Source: Lachancea thermotolerans CBS 6340
Taxonomy: Eukaryota > Ascomycota > Saccharomycetes > Saccharomycetales > Saccharomycetaceae
Direction: 5' to 3'
Assembly (NCBI RefSeq): GCF_000142805.1
Contig: NC_013082.1
Location: 1 to 64,000 of the forward strand
Length of the DNA: 64,000 nt
Below the pieces are notes generated by a model. That model was not told the DNA's origin. It was given only the letters and a program-made list of their open reading frames with translations, and did not search any database. The translations under genes were made by a program, and so were the position numbers. Below, one piece after another: positions 10,631-21,855 of this stretch; position 1 is the first letter of the stretch, and each line of letters starts with the position of its first letter.

Positions 10631-13600
10631 CTATACCAGGGCCGAAGGCAGTACCAGGAGAAATTTCATGCCAATTCTGTTGGCTGCACCCTCATATGTA
10701 GAAACATATGGTGATGTAGTGGGTTCTGCAGAGCCCGAATTTGAGCTGGGCACTAAGCTCCCTGTTAGGGTCTCTGGGGCAATTGTTTTTGTCTGAGAGC
10801 CCCTAGAGCTGGAATGAGAGCTAGAACTAGATCCAGGGCCATGGCCCGAGTTCCAGCCTGAAACGGTTTCAGGGTTGGAACCAGCCTCAGGGTTTGGATG
10901 AGAGTATGTTGGGGCACTAGAGGTAATAGGTTTACTAGTACTAATGCTGGATTTAGAGCCCAAGCCAGGGCCTGTTGCAGTACTGTAATCAATTGGAGCG
11001 CTAGGTGTAGCTAGAGCGTCGATACTTGTGCCGAGCCTGGTTTGACTGTGGGAGCCACTTGAAGTGCCAGATATAGTTTTACTGCCTGATCCACTTGAAC
11101 TTTCGAAGTTCCTTGGGCCGCTGAGGCTACTTGGGCCGCTGTAACCAGTACTAGTGCCATGTGTGCTGCCGGATTCACTCGGACTACTGGATTCACTGGG
11201 ATTGCCGGAGCCATTTGGACTGCCCGATCCAGTTGAATTACCAAAGTTACTTGGGCTGCCGGAGCCACTTGGGCTGCTGGAGCCACTTGTAGTGACAAAT
11301 TTAGTCGGAGTTCTGGAGCCAGTTGAGATACTGATACCATTTAAAGCACTGGTACCAGCGCCAGATTCACTTAATGTGACGGAGCCGCTTGGTGTGTTGG
11401 AATTACTTGGTGCACTGGTGCTAGTGCCAGACCCATGTGGAGCGACGCAACCACTCAAAGCGCCTGATTCAGCTAAAGTATTAGGGCTAGTTGAAGTGCT
11501 TATTTTAGTGCCGGCTCCTGACCTAGAACTGGAAATCGTTAGTGTGCTGGAGTCTATAGGAGTACTCGTACTGGAGCCGGAACTAGTTAGTGTGCCGGAG
11601 TCTGCTGGAGCGCTCGTGCTGGTACCAGTGTACGAACCGGATCTTAAACTCGCTAGCGCGCTAGTGCCAGTGCCAGACCCGGAATCCGAGCTGGAACTAA
11701 TTGAGCTTGAACTAGTAACAGTTGCTGAACCTGAGGCAGATTCAGATTCTGTTGCGGTGCTAGGAACTGTCGTCGTTGGAGAGCTAGAGGGCACAGTTGA
11801 AGTCAAAGTGCTTTCTGGCAAGTTCGAGCAACTAGTAGAGTTGCCGTAATAAGCTGAAACAGGGGTTTCGGTATAGTAAACTGTCTGAGTCGATGCAAGG
11901 CCATCAGATCCAACGAAAGTCTCATAGCTAGTCGAGTATGTACTGGTAAACTTCCCAGTCCATCTCTTAAACACTGAAGAAGTCAAAATTGGTGTTTCGA
12001 CATGATATATAGTGTCAGTCGTTGGTCTTCCATCAAAGCCGGTATGTGTGCTGAACTCAGTCGAGAACGTACTAGTGAATGATCCACTCCATGGTGTATA
12101 CGCGTTAGAGTCGCTTGCGGGAGTCTCGACGTAGTACACAGCACTAGTAGATGGCTTGCCGTTGGACCCGGTGAAAGTGCACAAGTCAGTAAAATAGGTA
12201 GATGTGAAGCTGCCGGTCCAGGATGTGTACATATCGGAGCTACTCGTTGGAGTCTTAGCATAGTAGACAGTCTGGGTGGTTAGATTACCGTCAGATTTAG
12301 TGAAAGTGGTCAGACCCGAAGAGTGGGTTGCGTTCTCAAAATCAGTGCCAGGAGTGACCACAGAAGTTGCCTTGGTTGGATTCCTTATGTAATACACGGT
12401 CTCGGTGGTTAGCTGCCCGTCAGATCCAGTGAAGATCGTCACATCAGTGGGGTAGGTAGAGGAATCCAGACCTGTCCAGCCAGTGTAAGTCGTGGTGATA
12501 TAGCCTGAGGCCTCAACGTAGTAGAATGTCTTTGTTGTGTCAACTCCGTCAATAGTGTAAGTAGCGACTTGCGTTGAGTAGGTGGTGACATAAGTACCAG
12601 TCTGGTTCCGGTAGGAGGAAGAGGTCGCAGAAGGGGTTTCGACATAGTACACGTTCTCGTTGGTAGGTTGACCATCTGATCCAGTGAAGGAGGCCAAAGC
12701 GGTGGAGTAGGTAGATGTCTCGGAACTAGTCCAGCCAGTGTAGGTAGCAGTGGCTGTGGCAGGAGTTTCAACGTAGTACACAGTCTCGGTGCTTGGCTGG
12801 CCTTCGGATTCAGTGACAGTCTTCAGACCTGTAGAGAAGGTCGAGGTCTCGAAAGCAGTACTTAGGATGAACGTGGTGGTGGTCTTGGTTGGGGTCTCCA
12901 CGTAGTACACGGTCTCGGTGGTTGGTTCGCCGTCAGATCCGATGAAGGTGGTCACATCTGTCGAGAAGGTAGAAATCTCAGTGCCGGTCCATCCGGTGTA
13001 GATAGTAGTGGCTCTGGTTGGAGTCTCCACGTAGTACACAGTCTCGGTAGTTGGTTCGCCATCAGATCCGGTGAAGGTGGTCAAGTCAGTGGAGAAAGTT
13101 GAGGTCTCAGTGCCGCTCCATCCGGTGTAGATAGTAGTGGCTCTGGTTGGAGTCTCGACATAGTAGATAGTTTTTACAGTCTACTTACCGTCTTCACCGG
13201 TGAAGATGCTCAACTCGGTAGCATATATCGTGGTCTCAGCACCGCTGTAAGGTTTGGTAGTAGCAGATGTGACGTCCGCAATTGGAGTCTCCACATAGTA
13301 GATGGTCCCCACGGTCTGCTTTCCGTCGTCCCCAGTGAAGGTTGTCAATTCGGTGGTGTGGGTGGTGACCTCGGTACCGCTGTAAGGTCTGGTAGTGGCA
13401 GAAGTGACATCCTCAATTGGAGTCTCGACGTAGTAGATGGTCTCCACGGTCCGTTTGCCATCCGAGCCGGTGAAAGTTGTAAACTCAGTAGCATAGGTGG
13501 CAATTTCAGCACCGCTGTAAGGCCAAGTAGTAGCCGACATGGTACCCACTACCGGTGTTCCCGCGTAATACACGGTCTCGATGGTGGGCGAGCTGTCTGC

Positions 13601-14974
13601 TCCTGTGGTAGTGAACACGCTTGTCGAAAACGTTGTAGTGCTAGGCACGCTCTGAGGCGTCATCGTTGTACTTTGGATCCGGCTTATGGAGGTCTCGACA
13701 TAGTAAACTGTTGCAACAGTTATTGTTTCGTCCTTTCCAGTGGTGGACAATAAGGCGGTACTATAAGTGGATTCCAGGGTACCAGTCCAGCGAGAATAGG
13801 AATGCGATGTGGATCCCACCGTAGGAACCTCTATAATGACAACAGTCTGAGGTATTAGGTAGTCGTTAGTGTCAGTGGCTGCCTTTGTAGAAGTTATCGT
13901 TGAAGTATATGATGATGCCCATCCTGCAGTTGTCGTTGTAGGAGTCGCGTAACAACCTGATCCAGCACCGCTGGCGGTCCCGAAGGTAAACCCCGCAGTC
14001 CTGATGTAGCCAGTGTGTATGGTAGATTTGCCACATGCCATATACTCGTAATACGTATTTGTAAATGATACGGCACCTGCGTAGTCTCGGCTTAAAACTT
14101 GATAAGCATCCACGAAGATGTGATAGCCAGCAGGGATGCTGGTTGCACTTACTACAACAGTGTTACTGGAACAACTGAGCTTGAAGGAAGCGGGTGGAAT
14201 AGTTACAGGATTAATAGGCATGTTCCAGGCATTGAAGCTGTTTGCCATTGCGACTTGAACCCCATCACACGAGTCTAAAGCACCATTATTGTAAGGTGAT
14301 CCGCGATATACTACAGACATGACCTCTCTGAAGGCGCGAGAGGCGCAAGCTTGGCCCACGTAATAGCATAGTTGTGAATTGCTAGGTGCCGGAAGCTGAA
14401 TGTCATATCCAGCGAATCTTTTAGACGCAGTAACAGGTATAGTTGCACGGGGATCAGTTTGGAATGATACAATAGCTGTCAGACTGTCCCAAGAAACGGT
14501 GTTGGTTCCTAGCTTCCAATTATTGGCTGCTGCAATAGCCCCTGTGGACATAGAACCACCATCCAAAAACACAAAGTCGAATGAGATAGAACCTTGGGCG
14601 CTTTCGATGTCGGATCGGCTGAATATACATTCCAATGAGGAGCTTGTGCTCTCTGCAAAACCATTTATAATAAGACAATTAGCAATAGTTTCCCCATTTT
14701 GATCATAAATAGGTATATAACTGCTGCTGCCGACTGTAACCCGCCCGTATAGCTTTAAAACATACGGTAGGTTAATGCCAAAACTGTCACCTTGAATGAC
14801 GTAAGATGAACTTGTAACCTCGTATGAGAGTTTGGCAGTCCAGATGTTTCCTGGGAATGGGGATGATGGAGGCGCTATAGAAAGAGTGTTGAAAACTCCA
14901 GTAATTGGTTTCGCCGAAGTTGATGCCAGCACATAAAAAATTGCTGATAGGAAGCGGATTAAAATACTGGGCAT
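10631..14974 (-). pseudogene. GPI-anchored Als / alpha-agglutinin-type adhesin, 1,447 codons with one in-frame stop
   Basis: The protein has a signal peptide (MPSILIRFLSAIFYVLASTSA). An N-terminal domain of about 320 residues follows (GVFNTLSIAPP, WTAKLSYEV, GDSFGINLPYV, SISFDFVFLDGGS), like the Ig-fold domain of Candida Als proteins and S. cerevisiae Sag1. Next come roughly 15 tandem repeats of about 43 residues ending YYVETP, a long Ser/Thr/Gly-rich stalk, and a GPI-type tail (STYEGAANRIG plus hydrophobic end) like the Sag1 STYEG tail. This is a cell-wall adhesin for cell-cell or surface contact. A single TAG at 13,183-13,181 interrupts a repeat where a sister repeat has CAG (DGKQTV); frame and repeat phase are otherwise kept across it. 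It may be a recent nonsense change, a read-through or a sequencing error. Confidence 0.8.
11858..13790 (-). repeat. in-frame 129-bp tandem repeats of the adhesin
   Basis: Units of 43 codons, for example TGWTGTEISTFSTDV, then GSDGEPTTETVYYVETP, repeat with exact 129-bp spacing near 12,900 and 13,029 and more loosely at both ends. The units nearest the interruption (12,850-13,160) are the most alike, which suggests recent expansion there. Confidence 0.85.
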
Positions 14975-17900
14975 ACGATAAGCTTGATTAGAAGTTCACC
15001 AAAAAGAATTGGGCACTTGCGAAAATAACCTCTTAGAACCCTGAAGAAGCGGTTTGAAAACAACCTGACTTCCTTAGTTAGAAAATTCGAGCTTTACACG
15101 AGGCTCCTGTTCCGAAAAGAACTTAATCGCTAGGTGAACGGATAGTCCGAGTGCGGGCAAAGTCTAAGCAGGCAATGAAAAATTAGAAGTAGACAAGCAA
15201 TTGTACCTCGAAACCAGACGACAAATAGAAGAAAAGGTAATACAATAAATGCGTAAGCAAAGTCCAGGATTATCCAAATCGCTTAGGAGCAGGCGTAATC
15301 AAGAAAAGCGTTTATGAACACGAGATCTTCAAAAGATACGTGCGTAATACAGCAAAAGTGGTAAAGATTCTTTGGCTTTTATCTGATGGCATGCCTCGCA
15401 GAACTGCAACGTCGTGCCTAATTTGCCTTGCCTTGCCTGAACGTTTCTTTGCTCCCGCGGCTCCTAGGCAATGGGTGTACAAAAATTTCAGCGATTTGCA
15501 GGATCATCTGTAACTTCTCTGTACTATTTTGTTCACGTAAACTTGGGGTCTTGGTGGCTCTTGCGCTGGTGCTATCAGTAATAGCACATCCTAACGCACA
15601 TATTTCTAACCTATGCATCTTCCTTGGCACTGTACCCGTTAACATTAGAGGTGGAAACGTGCCTGCATGGAGGGCTGAACTTTGATGGTTACTGCTAACA
15701 ACCGGCGTGAGCCTAAGGAACGTTTTCCGGCACGAGTGCTTCTGACCCGGACTTCTTATTCCCAGCCGTTTTTTTTTACAAGTGACTTCCTCTAAGTCCG
15801 CGGAAAACCTTTCTTCTTTGAAACGATTTTTTGCTAGCGTTGACATTAAGGTACATTAGCGTATTCGAAGGCACACGACAGTACCGTTACCGAACTCTGT
15901 AGGCACTTCCCGTTATTTAAAATAACAAAAAAAAAAAAAAACAGAGTTTCATGAGGAAGCCACGAAGCTATCCTTGATTATAAAGACTGCATACACTTAG
16001 CTCTCTATGAATCAACCTTTGGCCCGTGAGTTCATAAATCTCAGGAGAAGTGGATATATTATCCAAATGACTCAAAAACAGTTCTGATCACCCCTTTCGG
16101 CAGAATTAACTTGTTACCTTATAGGCGAGTGTTTGCTCGCAGCCGCCGTAGCAGGAACAAAATTTTGTGAGCATATTGCCAAAATGAAGCATCTTCAGCT
16201 CCTTTAATGAAAAGGCATGAGTAACATTTGGCTCTAAGCGTTAATGGTAAACGATCAGAATCTTAGCCCGTTTGGGTACAGCATCATTATTGAAACAAAA
16301 TGAGGGTGGCTTGACAAGCTGACATAGGCTCGCTTGGCAACATAGAGACTTTCGGATTTGAGCCCAAGTTGTATTCTTGGACTGCTTGGTCTCTGTCCTT
16401 TTCTCCCAGTTTCCCCCAACCCTATATAGAAGATCCGAGGACCCCAGGTATTGCAGAGACAACACCCATTGCCCGCTGCTTGAATTTTTGCAAAATGCTG
16501 TTCAGCAATTTGTTAGTCTCGATACAGAATAACGCTGGTCAAATAACCCCCTAAGAACAGCAAACTTATTGTTCCAACCTCGATCATAGTACGTGTCCCA
16601 CTCGATAGACGCCAAAGAATTCCTGTATTAAAGTTCTGTTGCGAACTTCAGATCGGTAATGTCTTGTATTTGCTAGAAACTTACCGGGGAAATCGCTTTA
16701 GTGCCTCTTAGAACCTTGAAAACGTGAAGGTCCAACTTTTCTCATAGCGTCAAAGGGAAGGTTAAACCATAGGCATCGAAAAAACTTGTATTCTTTTGGC
16801 GATGGGCAGATACTCATCAATAACGCATGACTTTAAACGAAATGCACTAAATACTCTATCCTAGTAACTTTAAAGAAAATTCTCACTCAAGTCCTTCTGC
16901 GGTATCGCTGTTTTTCTTCGGATATATTTCATTCGCTTTCAAATGGCACAAAGCGATGCTTGCTATAACGCGCTTCTGTTGCCTAGACTTCAGATAAAAA
17001 CGGCTTCGAAAGAGGTACTCTAACCAAGAAGTTGACAAATGCAACAGACCCTCTCCAAAACTCCGCAAATACCTGGTGCTTTTCAGCATCAGACGGCTCT
17101 TTTTAAACCACGACGCGCGTTTCGAACTAACAACCTGATAAGAAAGTTCTTTTAAGAATTAACACGGTATCCATTTCATAGCAGCATTTGAAAGCTACTA
17201 TTGGATGCTTATCATGTTCCTATTTGCCAAAGTGTCAAACGTCGGTGTATTTGTTCTAGTCATATTGTTTTGTTCTGCCAGGAGAGAGCCTTAAATAAAT
17301 ATGTTGTCCCCAGTGCATTTGGAATTCAAATCTCTTTTTGTGGGAGCCGTATTATAGCGATGTTGCTTCTCGATAATTTTGCTGCTAACATAGAGGCTTG
17401 TGGTATATGTCAGAGCTGTACACATTTAACGTTGACTTCAAAATTATCTATTCAGCTACCTCTTCCAAATGCAGGAAGTTGCAGCTATGGCTCCACTTCT
17501 GTGCTTGATTCTCTTCCCTATCAATGCAGCCAAATTTGATACCAATTTTTCCAATGCCGCTGCTCGCCCATTTCTCCAATCTTCAAAAGCAAAATTACGT
17601 ACATTAAAGGAAGGCACTTAGAATAGTATAAGCCCCTAGAAATGAAAGAATACTTCAGTGCGCCATTGAAGATGAATAAACACTCTGTATCGTTTTATGA
17701 TTGAAGTTAACTTGAACCCCTTAAATGAGAGCTTATGCTCTATTTAATCTTCACGAATACGAAATTTGAGTGGTTGTCATGATAGAATATAGGTGTCGGG
17801 ACGCCAACAAATGTAGCATTTGAAAAAATGGGAGTTTAAAAATGTATCACATTCGACCAAGATCAGTACACGTTCTCAGAAATAGCTATGGTTAAGTCCA

Positions 17901-18323
17901 TTTGTTTTATGCAGTCTTTCTATGCTCGGAGTTAGCTGCCTTGCAGGGCAGCAGCAAGCCACACGTGTTCATAGGGGGAACACTTAGGCGGGCTAAACCT
18001 TCGGAGAGTGATATTCAATTAGTATCTGCGCATAAGGCGCAATATTTCTTTCAAGCTGTTGGGGTGTAAAGATAACTTGCACAGGCTGCAAAAGCCTAAT
18101 ATCTCTTTTTGCAAATACAAAGAATGTTACCAATTCTCTGCAAGAGTTCAAGACCATTGGATCTGCGTATTATTACGCACCCCAAACTGGCCCTGATGTA
18201 AAGCTGAAAATATCGCTTAAGCCCGACAGCTGGTTGTCAAGAGGCAAAAAATAAATCCTATATTGAGCTATATGGAATGGAAAGCTTAAATCTGGTACTG
18301 CATTTCAATATTACGTAAACAAC
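14975..18323. other. gene-poor stretch, 3.3 kb
   Basis: The left part is the adhesin promoter, a long upstream region as is usual for flocculin-type genes. I find no recognisable protein, tRNA or repeat in the rest. The frame at 15,418-15,846 is listed separately; others are short or start on non-ATG codons. Confidence 0.45.
15418..15846 (-). CDS. unrecognised 142-codon frame, doubtful
   Basis: Starts with a real ATG and is basic throughout (KKKRLGIRSPGQKHSCRK). It has no signal peptide, membrane segment or motif I know, and an 85-codon frame is open on the other strand. It may be a chance frame or a decayed subtelomeric gene. Listed only because the surrounding 3 kb has nothing longer. Confidence 0.15.
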   Translation of the reverse strand: MSTLAKNRFKEERFSADLEEVTCKKKRLGIRSPGQKHSCRKTFLRLTPVVSSNHQSSALHAGTFPPLMLTGTVPRKMHRLEICALGCAITDSTSARATKTPSLREQNSTEKLQMILQIAEIFVHPLPRSRGSKETFRQGKAN

Positions 18324-18956
18324 TTAGCGTGTATCGTAATTGACATCAGCAGGGCAGACTGCTTCAACCTCGATGGCCTCACACCAAGATGGTAGGGTAT
18401 CTTCGACGTTAAATAAATTGACGGTTGGAGACTGAAATAAGTCGGTAATAAAACCAGGGTTGCAAATGGCAACCTGGATGCCGTAAGTTGAAGCTTTCAA
18501 CAGCTGGGGAGCAACTCCGGTGACAGCTGTCGCGTTCATGCTGATAGAAGCCCAGCTATCATAAGAAAGCTCATTGGTCACAGTGTTAATATATGGAACG
18601 ACTGCATTTTCAACGGATTGAAAGTTGCAAGTGCTCATATCGGTGGTGCCCACAAAGGGGCGGAAGTTTCCAGTGTCATTTAGGGTTTGAACGGTGGTTA
18701 GCCTAGGAATAAAGCGATACTCTTCATGCAGTAACCTGCCCCATGCATCAGTAGCGTCATTAGCAAGAGCGTCAGCACCAACAAAATAGCTTTGGCCGAG
18801 ATAAGTGTCATTTTGGTTCTTAACTTTCAGCAAATATGTTCCACAGTGAGGTCCATGAAGCCCCTTACAGGTAATATTGCTCCAGTCATAGCGAAAAGCA
18901 GCAACCGAAGTTGAGAGAATACCAGTTACGAAAAGGAACAAAGTGCTTAGCCACAT
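18324..18956 (-). CDS. predicted secreted protein of unknown function, 210 aa
   Basis: Starts at ATG 18,956 with a clear signal peptide (MWLSTLFLFVTGILSTSVAA), followed by a mature part of about 190 residues with six cysteines (ITCKGLHGPHC, STCNF, VAICNPG, WCEAIEVEAVC). Several N-glycosylation sites occur (NIT, NDT, NAT). There is no GPI tail, transmembrane segment or Ser/Thr repeat, so a soluble disulfide-bonded secreted protein is likely. I do not recognise the family. It is isolated, with more than 1 kb of gene-free DNA on each side. The sequence composition looks properly coding, so the gene is probably real. Confidence 0.65.
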   Translation of the reverse strand: MWLSTLFLFVTGILSTSVAAFRYDWSNITCKGLHGPHCGTYLLKVKNQNDTYLGQSYFVGADALANDATDAWGRLLHEEYRFIPRLTTVQTLNDTGNFRPFVGTTDMSTCNFQSVENAVVPYINTVTNELSYDSWASISMNATAVTGVAPQLLKASTYGIQVAICNPGFITDLFQSPTVNLFNVEDTLPSWCEAIEVEAVCPADVNYDTR

Positions 18957-19989
18957 GATTTTGATTTATCTAGGGCAGAATGAGCGTTTGCTGGCTGACA
19001 GGCTTATATTTTTGAGTAGCGCTCAACAGTGATAATGAAATAGAGCATAGGGTTCCACTTAAATACTTCGACGTCCAGTTGTAATCAATATCAACGCGTA
19101 CCTAAAGGGTTTTAACCTAAGCGGCTATGTGAAGGAAAAATTGTTCCTGAAAAAGTAACTTGATAAATACTTCAGAGGACTTTCGAGGTTATTTGATCTT
19201 GGTTGGATAAAGCGGCTAAAGAAGGGCTGTATTAGCAGTTGACAAGTTTGGGCGCAGGTTTCTATGCAATAGATAGATTTAACAATTACATATTTAAGTT
19301 TCGTCCGGGTGTCGCTCGCTATTGAAGCGAGACAGAGCTGTATTCCAGTAATATCTCGCAATTTTATGAAATCTTCCAACTATTGATGTCATAACCCTTT
19401 TTGTATTTAATGATCGGAGCTACTGCATCAGTTCAAAACGAAAATAATACGAACCAAGGCTGTTTTACTTCTTGACACGTGCTTCTTTGCAGAAGTCGTG
19501 AAAAAATATAATATGATCCATTTAGTTGCATGATGCAATATCCACTGATATGTTATCCTCTGAGCTTTTTGGTGGTAGTTCAGTTTCTCAAAGGCTCAGC
19601 AGTTCCTACCTTAATCAAATATTTGGCCGAAACGGCCATATGCCAAATTAATAACAACGTAAAAATTTGAATATAGTGAGTGGACAGCACAACTTCTTCA
19701 TTTTTCTAGGAGCTTAAGGCTGCTTTTTATTAAAGACGAAGTTTCCTGACCCAAAGTTTCAAAATAGTATTCTAGGCTTTATTCGCCTTCGCACGCACCA
19801 GGTTTTTTATTTTGGAGAGAAGAGAGAATAGAAATGAGCCTTTACTTTAATTTTGAAACATTGGACTCACACTATGTTAAGGGACAGTCCCTGCCGGCGT
19901 GCCATGCCATGTCACCGTAAATTGGAGCTATAACAATTTCAAAAAAATTTATAAATGTGACCCAACTAAATAGTATATGGCAAAAACAA
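18957..19989. other. gene-free stretch between secreted protein and tRNA-Lys
   Basis: About 1 kb including the promoter of the secreted protein. I see nothing else I can support. Confidence 0.45.
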
Positions 19990-20062
19990 AGCCCTGTAGG
20001 GGGCTCGAACCCCTAACCTTATGATTAAGAGTCATACGCGCTACCGATTGCGCCAACAAGGC
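19990..20062 (-). tRNA. tRNA-Lys (anticodon CUU)
   Basis: The minus strand gives a 73-nt cloverleaf. GCCTTGT pairs with ACAGGGC, the D arm is GCGCAATCGGTAGCGC, and the anticodon loop ACTCTTAAT has CTT in the middle. The T arm is AGGGGTTCGAGCCCCCT. No intron is present. A run of five T follows on the minus strand (19,986-19,982) as RNA polymerase III terminator. The sequence is as I remember S. cerevisiae tRNA-Lys(CUU). Confidence 0.97.
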
Positions 20063-20118
20063 TCTAGTGTTGCAGCTAATACGCAGCTGTCCTCCAAAAA
20101 CGATCTGAAGTAGAGTGG

Positions 20119-20350
20119 GAGCAAGCACGAACTTCTATTGTTCAGTTAGAAAAATAACGATGTCAGTTTTCACTTAGCATATCTTGATAGCTTAATCCGT
20201 GACTCAAGCTGGGTAAGTCTTATCTATAGCCTTCAGCCGGTGGTCAGCTTCCAACATCATAACTGGGATGTCAGTTTCATTTTGTAACATTCATAACTTG
20301 GGTGAGGCTAGGTTAGAGCCTTAATTTATAAGTTAACTACGAGTCATGTG
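20119..20350 (+). repeat. degenerate repeat family B, copy 1, beside tRNA genes
   Basis: Shares with 20,727-20,966, in the same order, GGAGCAAG..CGAACTT.TATTG, AGC.TATC, TCAGTTTCATTTTGTAACATT against TCAATTTCATCTTGTAATACTT, and ACGAG.CA.GTG at the end. The two copies are direct and about 608 bp apart. Position upstream of tRNA genes suggests old solo LTRs of a yeast retrotransposon, but no terminal TG...CA or flanking duplication is clear. Confidence 0.5.
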
Positions 20351-20726
20351 TATATCGCAAATATTGTGCTGTATTCTTTACATGATAGCTGCTTCCATAT
20401 GAAATCAAAATCTTATCCTTTGGGTATCAGACGTGAATGTGTCGTATCTTATTATGGAGATCTGAAATATAATGAAATGACCAGTTTTGCTAACTCTAAA
20501 TGGCTCTGGCAACTTATTATTCTAAGACTTCTTGTTCCGTCAACTTTAAGTTAATTATATGGTAAGCTGAGCTTGGACTTTGGTAGTGCTTAAATGTCTG
20601 GTCTCGATGATAATTGTAATCATCAATTTCTTTGGTGCTCATCCCCATCCCTTGCACTCCTCATCGCCTCTGATACCATCCACTCGGAGCTCAGTATGTT
20701 CCTTACTATTTTGAGCGCTCACGATA

Positions 20727-20966
20727 GGAGCAAGAAAGAACTTTTATTGCTGTGCTTGAACACTAGTTGGGTCAATTCCTAATTAGCTTATCATCGTAGC
20801 TTGATACGTGGGCCCATTCGTAGGAACTTTGATCATTACACTTAAGCCGATGGTTGGATTTTAAAATCTTAGCTGAATTTCAATTTCATCTTGTAATACT
20901 TGCAACTTGGTTCAGGGTTACGCAACCGCATAAATTGCGAATTGAACAACGAGCCACGTGGCAATG
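20727..20966 (+). repeat. degenerate repeat family B, copy 2, upstream of tRNA-Gly
   Basis: Second copy of the repeat at 20,119-20,350. It ends about 50 bp before the tRNA-Gly gene, the usual target zone of Ty1- and Ty3-like elements. If it is an LTR it is an old, worn solo copy. Family unassigned. Confidence 0.5.
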
Positions 20967-21016
20967 CACGTCTGTCTTATGTTCTTTGTGCGACTTAGGA
21001 TTGTATCTTTAATATT

Positions 21017-21087
21017 GCGCAAGTGGTTTAGTGGTAAAATCCATCGTTGCCATCGATGGGCCCCCGGTTCGATTCCGGGCTTGCGCA
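21017..21087 (+). tRNA. tRNA-Gly (anticodon GCC)
   Basis: A 71-nt cloverleaf. GCGCAAG pairs with CTTGCGC, the D arm is TGGTTTAGTGGTAAAATCCA, and the anticodon loop is GTTGCCATC with GCC. The T arm is CCCGGTTCGATTCCGGG. No intron. It is the standard yeast tRNA-Gly(GCC). Confidence 0.98.
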
Positions 21088-21095
21088 TTTTTTTT
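21088..21095 (+). terminator. RNA polymerase III terminator of tRNA-Gly
   Basis: Eight T residues directly follow the tRNA. Confidence 0.9.
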
Positions 21096-21855
21096 AAAAG
21101 CTCATGCTAGGGAACTGCTATTCATCCTTGCGACGCCCGAGAGCCTGCACAACAGTCAACTTCTGCTTCCGCTCTACATAACTTTAAATGCTATCAAATT
21201 ATTTATTGTTTGGTGAGCTTCTGCATTTTCTTATCAGGCCGCACGGACGCGTGTATACCGTAATTACTTGGCTCAAAGGCTTGGAACAACGTGTATCTAT
21301 AGCAGATGAGGTTAGAGAATCGCCAGGAAACAAGGAACAGCGTTTTACTAATCCCAAAAGCAAGAGAACACATCGAAGAACAACGCAGCTCTTCACGAGA
21401 GCTCCTTATCGCTTCTGAACTCTTTTTTTTTCTGGAGACTTTTTTGAAAGCAGTTTTTGGCAGTGCGTTTTCACTTCACCTCAAGTAGTTTTTACAGTCG
21501 CGTTGACGTATGAGACTTAGGATTGAATGTTTCCGTTTAAGCTGTAAATATAAAAGGTTTGACAAAAATAAGTGGCATCATTAATTAAGCAATTTTTCCC
21601 GATTCAGCAAGTTGAAACCGTTTGTTGCGGTAAGGTTCACTCTTTTCTTGATATTGGAATCCATTTTCGTAATTTATCGCACTTTTCCAACTTTAATTTT
21701 GGAAGTAAATAAGGGAAGTTCAAGATTCATAAATCAATAACATACTCATTATTTGAAGAGGCGACTCATTCACCACTCAGAAAAATCGATAATACAACCC
21801 GTTTTGAGTAATTTATGATCCCAAAAACATTTTTTGAGGAAGAGTTTAGCTTCTT
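21096..21855. other. gene-free stretch left of the a cassette
   Basis: About 760 bp. No supported gene. If the a cassette is silenced, an E/I-type silencer could lie here, but I could not pick out a convincing Rap1, Abf1 and ORC set by eye. Confidence 0.4.

Noticed and set aside
11154-11849. 231-codon plus-strand frame rich in Leu-Pro-Glu
   Set aside because: It is the complement of the Ser/Thr/Gly-rich stalk of the adhesin; low-complexity coding produces such shadows.
13140-13190. GTAAGT at the adhesin stop as a splice donor
   Set aside because: The repeat continues in the same frame straight across the stop, and I see no TACTAAC-type branch site and acceptor that would make a sensible intron.
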